A stretch of 64,000 nucleotides of DNA from Elephas maximus indicus. Taxonomy: Eukaryota; Chordata; Mammalia; Proboscidea; Elephantidae. The notes beneath the pieces are model-generated. The model saw only the letters and a program-made list of their open reading frames with translations, did no database searches and had not been told where the DNA came from. Below, piece after piece: positions 12,511 through 23,600 of the stretch. Within the stretch, counting starts at the first letter, position 1, and every line of letters begins with the position of its first letter. A program made the translations under genes and the position numbers. The DNA lies in contig NC_064846.1 in the NCBI RefSeq assembly GCF_024166365.1, positions 25,069,866-25,133,865 of the forward strand, written 5' to 3'.

Positions 12511-12926
12511 GCAATAGCTGAACAATGAATAAGGAAGACCAAAGAAGAATTGACACCTTTGAATTATGGTGTTGGCGAAGAATATTGAATATACCATGGA
12601 CTGCTAGAAGAATGAGCAAATCTGTCTTGGAAGAAGTACAGCAAGAATGCTCCCTAGAAGCAAGGATGGCAAGACTTCTTCTCACATACTTTGGACATGT
12701 AATCAGGAGGGACCAGTCCCTGGAGAAGGCCATCGTACTTGGTAAAGTAGAGGATCATCGAAAAAGAGGAAGACACTGAAGGACATGGATTGACACAAAG
12801 GCAGCAACAATGGGCTCAAACTTAGCAACGAATGTGAGGATGATGCAGGACTGGGCAGTGTTTTGTTCTGTTGTACATAGGGTCAGTAAGAGTCCAAACC
12901 GACTCTACAGCACCTAACGACAACAG
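12511..12926 (+). mobile_element. RTE copy 2, 3' end in forward orientation
   Basis: From 'tgaacaatgaataaggaaga' onward the text matches copy 1 from about 9377 and goes on to the RTE 3' tail that copy 1 lacks (12878-12926). The tail resembles the AfroSINE 3' end in its 'agggtc...gagtc...gact' pattern. Confidence 0.85.
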
Positions 12927-13062
12927 TCTTGCAAGATGTTACCATTGGAGAAACTGGGTAAAGGGTACACAGGACCTCTCTGAATTGCTTCTTAAAATTG
13001 TGTGTGAATCTAAAACTACCTCAAAATAAAAAATTTAATTAGAATTTTTAAAAAAATATTCA
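12927..13062 (+). mobile_element. L1 3'-terminal fragment
   Basis: Text such as 'aaactgggtaaagggtacac' followed by an AAAATAAAAAA tail matches the last part of an L1M 3' UTR. It may be the 3' end of the L1 interrupted at 6577 by the RTE elements, or a separate copy. Confidence 0.65.
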
Positions 13063-13260
13063 GGAGATAGTGATAACCCTGAAACTAAAGAAAGTATGTA
13101 GTACTACCAAAGGTTATTGAACAAAATAATAGGTTATTGGTGGTGACCTCTACCACCATCATTTTAATGGAGTGTGGGAACAGAATTCTGATTGACATGG
13201 ATCAAAGAATAAATGGTAGGTAAGAAAGAAGGTACAGAATAGACTCTTCTCTCAATAAGA

Positions 13261-13459
13261 TTAGCAAAGAGAGCCCTATGGCAATAGGTACGGGGTGATA
13301 AAGGATCAAGAAAATATTTCTAAAGATGAGAGACACTTGATCATGTGAATAATCTGATGTAAGGGAACTACTAGTTCCCTTACATCAGATTATTCACATG
13401 AAATATTTTCTTGATCCTTTATCACCCTGTACCTATTGCCATAGGGCTCTTTTTGCTAG
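13261..13459. repeat. Near-perfect quasi-palindrome
   Basis: The inner arms 13342-13370 and 13372-13400 are perfect 29-base reverse complements around a single C at 13371. The outer arms 13261-13319 and 13401-13459 are also reverse complements, with two mismatches noted by eye. The left arm carries 22 extra bases (13320-13341) with no partner on the right. No transposon match was recognised. Confidence 0.9.
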
Positions 13460-14925
13460 TCAAGGTCTTCTGCAACCAATAATAGTGTAAGCAAAGTTCT
13501 AGGGGAGATGAGAAGAGTCTTCAGAACCTGAAGAAGCATGAAGTGAGAGCTAGTGAAGCCAAAGAGACCTTCGGAGGTGTGGAGATGAGTAGCTGAGGTT
13601 GGCGTCAATTTCCTCTAGGACATAAGAGTCAAAGCAATTGTTGGAGGAGGGGGAGAGGGAGCAACGATGAAGGCTGTTACTTGAGGGGAGTGATGAAAAA
13701 ACTTGGGGAACAGATGGGAGGAGAAAGAGAGAAAGAGATGAAATGGGGCATGTGAAAGGATGGAATGCTGAGTGGCCTGAAGGCCCAGCTGAGGTTGGAA
13801 ACTCTGTTAGAGGCACCAGCATCGGTTGCTAATCCTTTTTACCAGAGTATTCGCTATGGAATTGGAGAAATCAGGTGTTGCAGGGACCCAAAGCTGAGGC
13901 AAAATAGTGCAGACATGGTATCTGGAGGGCAAGGGATGAAGATGCAGTCAGTGCTAAATCAATGTGCCCCAAGATTCTGTCTGGATAAGGAAGGAAGTGA
14001 AGAGAAAAGGAAGGGCTTGAGGCACTGGGGGTCTCAATGAGGCCAAAGAGCAAATGACATGAGACCCAGCCATTGCTAGATTTTGGTCACGATGGGATAT
14101 TGGAGTTGAGTCTTTTAGAGGTGAAGCCATACACAGTAAAGTCAGGTTGATGGGCCGGGGAGGGAGGTTTGAGGTAGTAAGAGGCTGAAGGTGAGGGAAG
14201 TGTGAGGCCAGGGTGTGTGGAATGGGTCTTCCATGTGGATATTGTTGAGGTCCCTTAGGATGTGGGCAAGGCCTGGGGTATTGAGGAAGCCAGAGAGTCA
14301 GTCCTCAAAATGGGGAAGAGAGAGAATAATAGAAGATAATGCCTACATTTGCTGACTACTCTCAGCCCCAGCTCCTTGGTTAGTAGTCAGCACTGGGGAG
14401 CAATGTAGGGTAAGCAGTAATTTCAAGAGAAATGTGGTTTCAGAGAAGGCCAGGAGGTGAACGGAATGTTTTGAAATAACCAACTTTCCTGTTTGTTGTC
14501 TGGTTTATTTGTTAGTTTTTGTGCTGAGTGGGAAAAGCCCAGGTAAAATCTCCCTGGGAACATATTTTACTATTTTGACCCCACAAAGCAACGTATAGAA
14601 GGCCTGTCTGAATCTTACCCCCAGATCTCTGACTTTAGGAAGCTCATTCATATAATCAGAGGCTTGGAATGAATGAGCTCTAAGCTTTCTTCTGTCTCTA
14701 ATATCCATGAGCCCCAGCTACAACTGCTAGGGTGTGCCTGAGATACCACAGTTATTTCTAACAAACAGCTCATTCTGTCTGGAGAGAAAGGGCCTACAAG
14801 AAAGGAAACTGAAGCTTGGTTTTTGAAAGTACAATCCCCAATCCAAGAAAATGACTAAGGTAATCACAATGCATCTTTCTGTCAGAGGTAGAATCCCAGG
14901 CTGAATGGGTCAATATGATACAGTG
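13460..14925. other. Intergenic DNA, nothing recognised
   Basis: Unique-looking, moderately G-rich sequence. Open frames here (for example 13765-14040) are short, have no recognisable protein features and have no matching splice context. I see no repeat family I can name. Confidence 0.5.
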
Positions 14926-14929
14926 GCTG

Positions 14930-15110
14930 TTTTTTTTACTAACCAGGTGAGTAATATAGGCAAGTTACTTATCCTTTCTGTATCTTATTTTCCTCAAAAA
15001 TAAAATGAGGATGACAGTACCATGTATCTCATGGGGTTGTTGTGGAGATTAAATAATATGATGCATGTCAAACTTTTAAACAGTGCCACAACCTTGGGAA
15101 GAATATCATC
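14930..15110 (+). mobile_element. MIR fragment
   Basis: The core pattern is visible: 'caagttacttatcctttctg', then an AAAATGAGGATGA block, then 'ggttgttgtggagattaaat'. This is the standard order of the mammal-wide MIR SINE on the plus strand. Confidence 0.75.
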
Positions 15111-15589
15111 ATAATTATCAATTATAATAGAATTATTATAGGAGGGAGCCAGTATTACATTTCTGCTGTCTGTAAGGCTCTATGCAAGGAAATATCCTAA
15201 AGCAGATTGTGCAAAAATAAATAATACACTCCATTTCACTTTCTGGGTCTCTGTCACTGACATGGGAAATTCCCAAGTATATCAAGAAGCCTTGAGCCTT
15301 CAAGAGAGGTTGAAGGTTCTATCAATCAAACAGCAGCACATTCTTCCTCCTCTTACCTTGGAAATCATGTCTCCAGATGTTTTAGGTTTTCATTTTTCAC
15401 CAATTCAGGAGAAAATTCTCAGTTGAGAATACTTAGCGGTCTCCCCCTTTACCTTCCTTCCTTCTCCACTGAAGCCCCTCCCCCTTCTCTTTCATTCCTC
15501 TTCCCTATTTCTCCTTCATCCTTCCTTAATTCTTTATTGTACTTCAACCCTTCTATCCCCTTCATTCAATTACCACCCCTCCCCTTTGT

Positions 15590-16265
15590 TCCATTTTACT
15601 TCCCTTTATTCCTTGTCACCCTTTCCTTTATTTCACGTCACTAGCTCCCCTTTATTCCATATCACCACGTCCCTTTATCAACTTCACTCCCCTTTATTCC
15701 ATGTCACCCCTCCTCTTTATTCCATGTTACCCCCTTCCCTTTCTTCCTTGTCACCCTTCCCTTTTATTCCATGTCATGTCCCTTTATCAACTTCACCTCC
15801 CTTTATTCCATGTCACCCCTCCCCTTTACCCCATGTCGCCCCTCCCCTTTATCCCACATCACCTCTCCCCTTTATTCCATGCCACCCCTCCTCTTTATTC
15901 CATGTTGCCCTTCCCCTTTACTCTGTCACCCCTCCCCTTTATCCCATGTCACCCCTCCCCTTTTTTCCTTGTCACCCCTCCCCTTCATTCCATGTCACCC
16001 CTCTGCTTCATTCCATGTCACCCTTCCCCCTTTATTCCATGTCACCTCTCCCCTTTGTACCATGTAACCCCTCTGCTTTATTCCATGTCACCCTCTCCTC
16101 TTTATTCTATGCCACCTGTCCCCTTTATTCCACGTCACCCTCCTTTTTATTCCATGTCACCTTCCCCCTTATTCCATGTCACCCTCTCCCCTTTACTTCA
16201 TGTCATCCCCTTCCCTTTATCCCATGTTATCCCCTTTCCTTTATTCCATGTCACCCTCTTATTCC
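15590..16265 (+). repeat. 23-bp minisatellite
   Basis: Roughly 29 tandem copies of a 23-base pyrimidine-rich unit, of the form CCATGTCACCCCTCCCCTTT plus 3 bases, diverged by substitutions and small indels. Because 23 is not a multiple of three and the unit lacks stop codons, three overlapping open frames (up to 252 codons) arise by chance. It lies just past the candidate ARHGAP36 polyadenylation site. Confidence 0.92.
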
Positions 16266-16388
16266 CATCCCCTACCTCCATTTACCCTTCAGCTCTCCAT
16301 TCAGAGCTTCCTACCTCACTCCCCAAATTAAAATAAATAAATAAAGCACACAGTAAGCCATGAATATGCTGCTGTCACAATACAGATG

Positions 16389-16394
16389 TTTATT
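16389..16394 (-). terminator. ARHGAP36: Candidate polyadenylation signal of ARHGAP36
   Basis: AATAAA on the minus strand is the only AATAAA I found between the stop codon at 17461 and this point. It is followed within about 40-60 bases by a GT- and T-rich stretch (about 16330-16352), as expected of a downstream element. It predicts a 3' UTR of about 1.07 kb. The assignment is inference. Confidence 0.55.
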
Positions 16395-17460
16395 AATGAT
16401 TAAACGCCAGAGAAGTTTTAACAATCACAAATCTTCGAGCTTTGCGGTTGTTACCCATTCTATGATCAATTTCTATCCCTCAATACAAAACATTCCTCAT
16501 TCCATGGACCTTAGCAGTTGTTACCCATCAATATCAGCTGTAATTTTAGATGTCATACCTAACCCATATCTATGTTACCAGAGCACGTCTCCCCCCTGCA
16601 TAAAGGAACTACAGAGACGATAGGTAAGATAAGAACATTTGTAATCAGGTGACTCTAACTATTTGGAACTATAGGTGTGTACCTAACTAGCTGTTTTGCT
16701 GACAACAGGGTGTGAACACCAGTTGTCTTTAAAACAGATCCAGGTTAATTCATCCAAATTTTTTCCCTAATTTTTGACCCCAGAAAAGCTAGTTAGACTT
16801 ACACTTGAGGTTTTCCTGTTGACTTGACCTAAGCAAAACTGCACAGAATTTTGGGAGTGGCTGTTTGATGAGCCATAGGTCTAAATAGTTTGGGGAAAAA
16901 AACAAATCCTGAGGTGGTGGAATTGCCGTGGGGACACGGCTATGAGTTGGTGTGACATGGTTTAGCATTAATTGTTTGTCGGCTGTCAATAGGCTGACCT
17001 AACTTTCTAGCATGCCTCTTGAGGGCTTTTCAATTGAGCTCGCAGGAAGAGGGTAGGAAAATCAGGAAAAACATGCAATTCCCTTTGGGGGAGGGAAAGC
17101 ATCTCGAGATTTGTGAGCTTCTCTGGGACAGGTGTTTGCCACGAATGTCACATCAATTAAAGATTGGACTGTAGTGTGGTAAAGCCAGGATCAGGGTTCA
17201 AAGGGAAAGGCAAGGTAGCACCAGGGAGCCTGGGCATGACACAGAAACATCTCTGCTTTTACCAGCTGAAGGGACCAAGCATCCCCAGTGAAGGGGCTGA
17301 CAGTGTGTTTGGAGTTCCCAACCTGACCCGAGCCATCAGGCTGGAACTCCTTCTAACCCTCAGATCTTTACCTTCAACACTCTCCTTAATGTTTCCTGCG
17401 ACACCCCAGGTCTACCCCCACCCTTTTCCCCTGTCCGGCACCTTATAGAAGGAAAAACAT
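16395..17460 (-). other. ARHGAP36: Predicted ARHGAP36 3' UTR
   Basis: Unique sequence between the stop codon and the candidate AATAAA. No transposon was recognised in it. Open frames here are short and unconvincing. Confidence 0.5.
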
Positions 17461-17618
17461 TTAAGGAAAGAAGTAGCTGATGCCAGTTTTGGCCTCCTTC
17501 TCCCGGGGCACACGGAGCAATGGGCGGTCTTGCTCCGGAATGGGAAGGTTACCCGCTCCTTCCTCATCGTCGTGGGAACGGGCAGTGCCAGGAGGCACAT
17601 CTGGCTCCTCAGAGGAAC
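17461..17618 (-). CDS. ARHGAP36: ARHGAP36 terminal coding exon (exon 12)
   Basis: This exon encodes the C-terminus, starting [20 protein letters not shown] and ending KTGISYFFP then TAA at 17461-17463. The acceptor AG is at 17619-17620 after a pyrimidine-rich tract. It enters in phase 1 (G|GT), which fits the donor at 19661 and also a second donor-like site at 18110. The sequence agrees closely with the human tail, so purifying selection on this end is likely. Confidence 0.95.
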
Positions 17619-20600
17619 CTGGAAAATAGTAACAATGTTAACTCCTTATGTTTCTAGACTTCATCCTTTCCACAGCACCCAAGGGCCTAAGACATAATTT
17701 TGGGCTTCAAATACAGTATGAAGCAAGAAGGTAGGGGCCGGAATGATTATTCCCATTTGGCATGTAAAAAAACTGCAAAGATCTCTATACCTTGGCCCAC
17801 TGTGGAAACTAGTGGGGAGGACTGGGTTAGAGAACAGAAAGAGAGACAGATACCCCAGACTCAAAGCAAATAGACAATTCCACCAGGGAAGGGGGAAGAG
17901 GGAGACCTCCCAACAACCACCACCACCGTACAGCTAATCTGACTAATTTTACTAAGAAAATGAGTAACAAAGCTGGAGCTGGAAGCTTACAGGACTGCAT
18001 GAAGGGGAGACAGCAGGTGTCACTCTTCAGTGACTCTGGGGAGGACTTTGGCCAAGCTGAGATTTGTTTTTAAGAAGAGTGGTATCTACAGGAAATGCAG
18101 CATATACACCTTTGCGGAACTGGATTGCCTTCGGATTCTGAACTTGTTTTGGGTCGAGATCTTGAGGCACTGAAACTGCTTCCACATTCATAACTTCTTC
18201 AAGGTTGACAGTCAGGTCTTTCTGAGGGTCTGGAATTGTATTGAGAATGGAGACATCTTCAGGCTCCAGAGCCACAGTGAGATGAACTTTGTCTTCTTCA
18301 AAAGTGTTGGCCCAGTCCTTCTGAGGATGTGGAATTTCACTGAGAATTGAAGCATCCTCGGGCTCTGGGACTACATCAGCAACTGAATCTTCTTCAAGAC
18401 TGGGGTTTTTTTCAGAGTCTTGGATTCCACTGGCATCAGAGGCTTCTCTATGACCTGGAATTTCTTCGACGTCTGAGGCTTCCTCATTGTTTGGGACTTC
18501 ATTGTCATCTGAGGATTCTTCATGGTCTTGAATTTCACCAAAATCAGGGACATCTTCAGAGCCTGTGACCACATGGAGAGCTGGGACCTCTTCAGGGCTG
18601 GGATCTTCTTCAGAGCCTGCAATTCCATTCACCTCTGGAACTTCTTCATGATCTGGGACTCCTTCAGCACCTGAGTCTTCTTCATCATTTGGAACTGCAT
18701 CAAGACCAGGGACCTCTTCCAGATCGGGATCTTCGTCAGAGTCTGAGACTCCATTAACGTCGCGGGATTCTTCATGATTTGGGATTTGATGATTACCGGG
18801 GGCTTCTTCAGGGCTTGGGACCACATGAAGAGCTGGGACTTCTTCAAAGTCAAGGTCTTCTTCAGAGTCTGAAATCCCATTGACCTCTGGAGCATTTTCA
18901 TGGTCTGGGATTTCTTCAGCACTTGAAGCTTCATCATTTGGGACTTTATCAACTGCTGGGACCTCTTCAAGATTGGGGTCTTCTTCAGAATCTGGGTTTT
19001 CATCATTATCTGAGGCATCTTCATGGTCTGGAATTTCATCGGTGTCTGGGGCTTCTTCATTGTCTGGGATTTCATCAGTTTCGGAGGCTTCTTCATTGTG
19101 CGGGGTTACATCAAGATAAGAAACTTCTGCAAGGTCAAGATTTTGGTAGTCTTCAAAATGTGGTCCTTCTTCAAGGTCGTGGTTCGGGTTTTCTCCAGGG
19201 TTGAGGGCTTCCTGCATATCTGGAGCTTCTTCAGGGTCTGGGACCATATCAAAATATGGTATTTCTTCAAAGTCTGGGATCTCAATGAGTTCTGGAATTT
19301 CATCATCATGTTCTAGAATATCTTCAAGGGGAGGCAGATCATCAAAATTCAGGGTATCATCATCATCATCTACTTCTTCTTCATCAAGCTCTGGTACGTC
19401 TTCTAGATGTGGGCTTTGAATATCAAGATCATTTGGGATCTCAAGACCTTGGATTTCCCCAAAGACTACTCCTTGACTGAGATATCCAAATACTAGTGCT
19501 TCATTGACTGACACATCTTCCTCAGAGGACTCATCTTCCTCAAGGGGCTCATCTTCAGCAAGGATCTGGCCTTCAGGAAGGGCCTGGCCTTCAGCACGGG
19601 GCTGACTTTCAGCAAGAGTCTGACCTTCATCAAGGACCTGACCGCCAGCAGGGAACTGACCTTCATCAAAGGGCTTGCTTTGAGCAAGGACAGCAGCCCG
19701 GGCTTCAGCAGAGTTTTCCACTGGATCAGAAAGTAAAGCATCCTCTTCCATCTTTATCCGTGCGCTCCTAAATGGAAAAGAATGTGAAAAAGCAAGTAAG
19801 TTGGTGCATTTGGGCTAGCTTACTAAAGATGCTCTGGGGTTTGCAGCCCCCTACAGGAGAGTCTGCTTCAAGCTAAACATAAACAAATCCAGAAACACTC
19901 ACTGGATCCTCCTCAAATTCCTGCGTCTGATAAAATCAAGGGCTTCAGGACTGGCTTTCCACACTCGCTTAGCAACCTGCCTCTGGATATGAGGAGGCAC
20001 CTGAGGGTAAAACCATCAATGTTAGCCTTTATTACTCCACATCTTTTCATTTATACTCTTCTCTATTAGTTTTTTTTTTTTCTATTAGTTACCCAGGATT
20101 CGATATGGCCTCCTGAATACTCAGTGATCTCTATGGTAATGTTCCAAACAAGGTTGCTCTCCCTAGAAGGACTGAAGGCACCATGATCAGCTAATAAAAG
20201 AGAAATTTATAGACTGAGATATTTTGTGGCTTCATGGTTTGGCTACCCTCAGGGATGTGTGTACAACACTCCCCTACCCTGTTAACAGGAGAAAGAGCAA
20301 TTAATAAGTGAGTCCGAAATTTCTACCTACTTGGAAGAGGATATCCCAGTTATCAATCATGGAACGGATCACACTGACAGAAGCAACATAGTGGTCAATC
20401 CCCAGCCTTGTTTTCCTGGACTCCCTCTTGGCAAGCCTCCCCTTCTTCAGGAGGGCAGATCCAAACACCAAGGCCAAATTGGTGGAAGTCATACGATTGC
20501 CTGGAACCTAGGCAAAGGAAAGCAGAAGGTGATTGGCCCTGAGGTAGTACTGGAAGTTGTGAAAATAGGTGTCTGTAACTTTTGTCTTTCTCTGGATCTC

Positions 20601-23600
20601 CCTCTGTCTTTCTCATATACTCCCATGCATACCCACTACTGCACAGAGCCCTCACTACCCCTTCTCAGAGCTTTTTACCAACTGTCCATCAGAGCCAATG
20701 GAGTCCTCGCAGTTCTCAGTAATTTTATGCAGGACCTTCAGCAGACGCTCCAGGGTGTCACTGTGGCATGGTGGCATTAGGTAAACCAGCAACTGCAGGG
20801 CAGAAAGCTGATCCTCTGGCTTCAGAGCTGGAGGAAGGAAAACAAGGGCAGGTTCAGGAGGCTAGCCTTGGCAGCAGCCTTTTATTAAGAACGATGGAAT
20901 TCTGCTTGAAAATTGCCGTAGGCTACAGAGAGAGTACCCAGGCATCTTGCCTTTGCTCATTCCCATAGCATTTGGGCTTGGGGTCTCTGAAAGGAAGTAC
21001 TCCCAAGAAAGGAAGACACTCCTCTGCAGAATCTGGGTTCTTCTTTGCCCTGAGAGGGCACAGCTTCAAGAAACTCTAGAGAAAACTCTAAGCTATAAAC
21101 CAATAAACTTATAATGGAATATTAAGAGATATAAGGAAAGTCACTTGGAGAGGATGTCCTTTCTCTTCTGATGTTCATTTTGCTTTAGTTCCTTGGAATT
21201 CTGCAGCCTGTGCTCTGTCCCTAGACCCCCAACATCACTTTTCCTTGCCAACAGGGGAGGGTAGAAGACTCACTTGCTGTCAGGAGGAAGGACATGTACA
21301 GATCATCTGGCAGCAGAGAGTCCTTCATGTCACGGAAAAACTCCTTGAGGAGTGCAGCCACATCATGAACATTCTGAGTGTCATCCAGCACGACATCCAG
21401 ACCTTGGTCAAATTCTTCACGAAGCTACAAAAAGGAAGAGAAGATGTGGACTATCTGCCCTGCCCACCACAGGCTCCCTCCTGTCTATTCCTTCAACTAG
21501 TCTCAGGCTTCAGTTGGGGTAGCCCACAACATGATGCTCCTAGAGGGCTAGAGAGAAGATCTTGCTCCCCCCACTAGGCTCTACACTCCCCTCAGCTCTA
21601 TGGGGGAGCCCCCACCTCCTCTCGCTATTTTTCACCCAGAGCATGGGGGAAGGGAGCATAAACAGAGCCCGTTTACCTGACGCACTCTTGCAGCCGAGAA
21701 TTCAAGGGTGAAAATCCCCACTGTGCTTAAGCCTGAAAGAAAAAACAAAGGAATGTTTAGTATCACTGGATCCCTTCCCCTGGCATTTCCCTTCTCCTCC
21801 CGTCCCCTCTCCCTCCCCATCGCAGCCCCAACTGCAGGCCTGGGGAATGTTCACCAAGTCCTTCATCCCACAACCTCTTTTCTCTTCCTGTTTCTAGAGA
21901 CCCCCTTTCCATTTTAATTCCCTCCTTCCTTGATCTAACAACATTTGTGGGCTCCCTTACCATTTTTCTCAATGAAGCTGCAGCAAGCCTCCACAACCTG
22001 GGGGATTTGTTTAGCAATTGGGTTGAGGCTCATCTTCCTTTTGGATCCCAGAAGTCGCTGGCCAATTGGAAAGGAAATCTTGGAAAGTTGCAGGGTCTGC
22101 AGCAGCAGGGCCCCATTCTCCAGCTCAGCCAGGCTGTCCACAGAAACTGCACCCTATGGAGAAACCAATATTTTCTTAAACTGGGGAGGGAGGAGCAGCA
22201 GGGTCCCCTGGGACTTTCCTGGGCTCTTTCAGGGGAGAAGGATTACCTGACATTCAGAACAGGAGACCTCCTCTCCCTCCAAGACAAGCCAATCCCACCC
22301 CTCCCACCCTGTTCTGTTCAGCTCCCCTACCCCCAAGGCCACAGGCCTTGACTCTCCCGCCCCACACTCCTGCAGGTAACTCTCCCTCAGGAAGGATCCC
22401 TGCCTAAAACCTAGGAGGTTTAACTCACTCGACGTCCACGGCGAGTGAACTCCGGGGGCAAGGAGGGCTCATCACGCCTGCGATTGAAAAGGCGCCTGAT
22501 GCGGCCAAACATCCTTTGCGCCACGTTTCCACGTCGGCGGGAAGCCTGACGGGTGGATTCTTCAATCTGCATCGCGGTTCTCAGTTCCAGATGCTTGCGA
22601 CGGGTAAGCTCATTCACCAGCGCCTCTTCCAGACGAATGCCAAAGGTCTTGAGTGAGACAGCTGGGGAACCAGGGAGAGAAGAACGAGAAACGTCTAAGC
22701 CCCCCAACGCTTAAGTCAGGAGGAACTGCAGGGGCTGTACCACGCCCGCGCCAACCCCACCGCTACAGACACGCAGCGCCTCTCCCTGGGGAGTAAGCCA
22801 AAAGGACCCTGCAGTGGGCTGGCAAAAGGACTCAACTTCACTCAACTACCCCGACGGGGCTCAAGGTGCCTGCCTTAAGTCCTGCCAGGAGGTGACCACC
22901 TTGTAGCAATGAGGGTGATGTCTTCAGGGTGTGATCTGTCTGGGGTGGGTCCACCCGGAAGGTTTAGACAGGTTTGAGGGGACCGCCCCCGCGCGCCTAC
23001 AGCTAATGCGCCATTTCCTGAAAACATCACCTACCGAGGTTTCTCAGAAGGGGGGGGAGCGCCCACAGAGGCAGTAGGCACCGCCCCAGTCACCAGTAGC
23101 TAGGGGCGCTATACAAGGGGGGGGTGCAGCACTAAACGAAAGTATGAGAGCCCCTCACCCCTCTGTTGTCCTTTCAGAATCAGAAACCACTTCTCCAAGT
23201 TGTCGGGACGGTCAACTGGTACTATGGGAAGAGAAAAAGACAAGACACGCACACGCACACAAATTGGACTTGATAAGTGATTAAAACACATAGCAATGCA
23301 TTCATCTGCAGGGGGGCAAACAACTCCATCCAGCCCGGGAACAGTGTTTTGTTTTCTCTCAGACTCAGTTTCCCCGTCTGACAGTGGGACCAGTCATTTG
23401 TATCGCACACGAGACTACAAGCATTCAACCAAACCGGCCCATCTGAGGCACCGCGCACGCACGGCTGCATCTTGCTCGGCACCAGAATCGCTCAACACAA
23501 TCTTTAAAACATAAATTTGGGTGCTCTGAGGCGCCCGAACCGTGCAACAGGCGAGGGGAGGGCCTCTGCCTGCGGCGTCACCGCTGGTACCCGTCTCCAA

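Larger units (their letters stand above)
17619..19660 (-). other. ARHGAP36: ARHGAP36 intron 11 (canonical splicing), mostly open reading frame
   Basis: In the canonical transcript this 2042-bp segment is removed between donor GAAG|GTCAGT and the exon 12 acceptor. Unusually, its first 1634 bases (19660-18027) continue the exon 11 frame without a stop. The remaining 408 bases hold nothing recognisable and no AATAAA or ATTAAA on the minus strand. Confidence 0.85.

Noticed and set aside
15586..16344. 252-codon open frame, with 211- and 98-codon frames overlapping it
   Set aside because: All three lie in the 23-bp minisatellite, whose unit lacks stop codons in every frame. There is no start context or protein-like composition.
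18629..19096. 155-codon minus-strand frame in another phase of the extended exon 11
   Set aside because: It is out of phase with ARHGAP36 splicing. Lys/Met-rich text comes from the same repeat read one base off.
18347..19419. Plus-strand open frames of 72-97 codons opposite ARHGAP36 exon 11
   Set aside because: They are shadows of the acidic repeat (GAA/GAT codons read backwards as TTC/ATC) with no own start or splice context.
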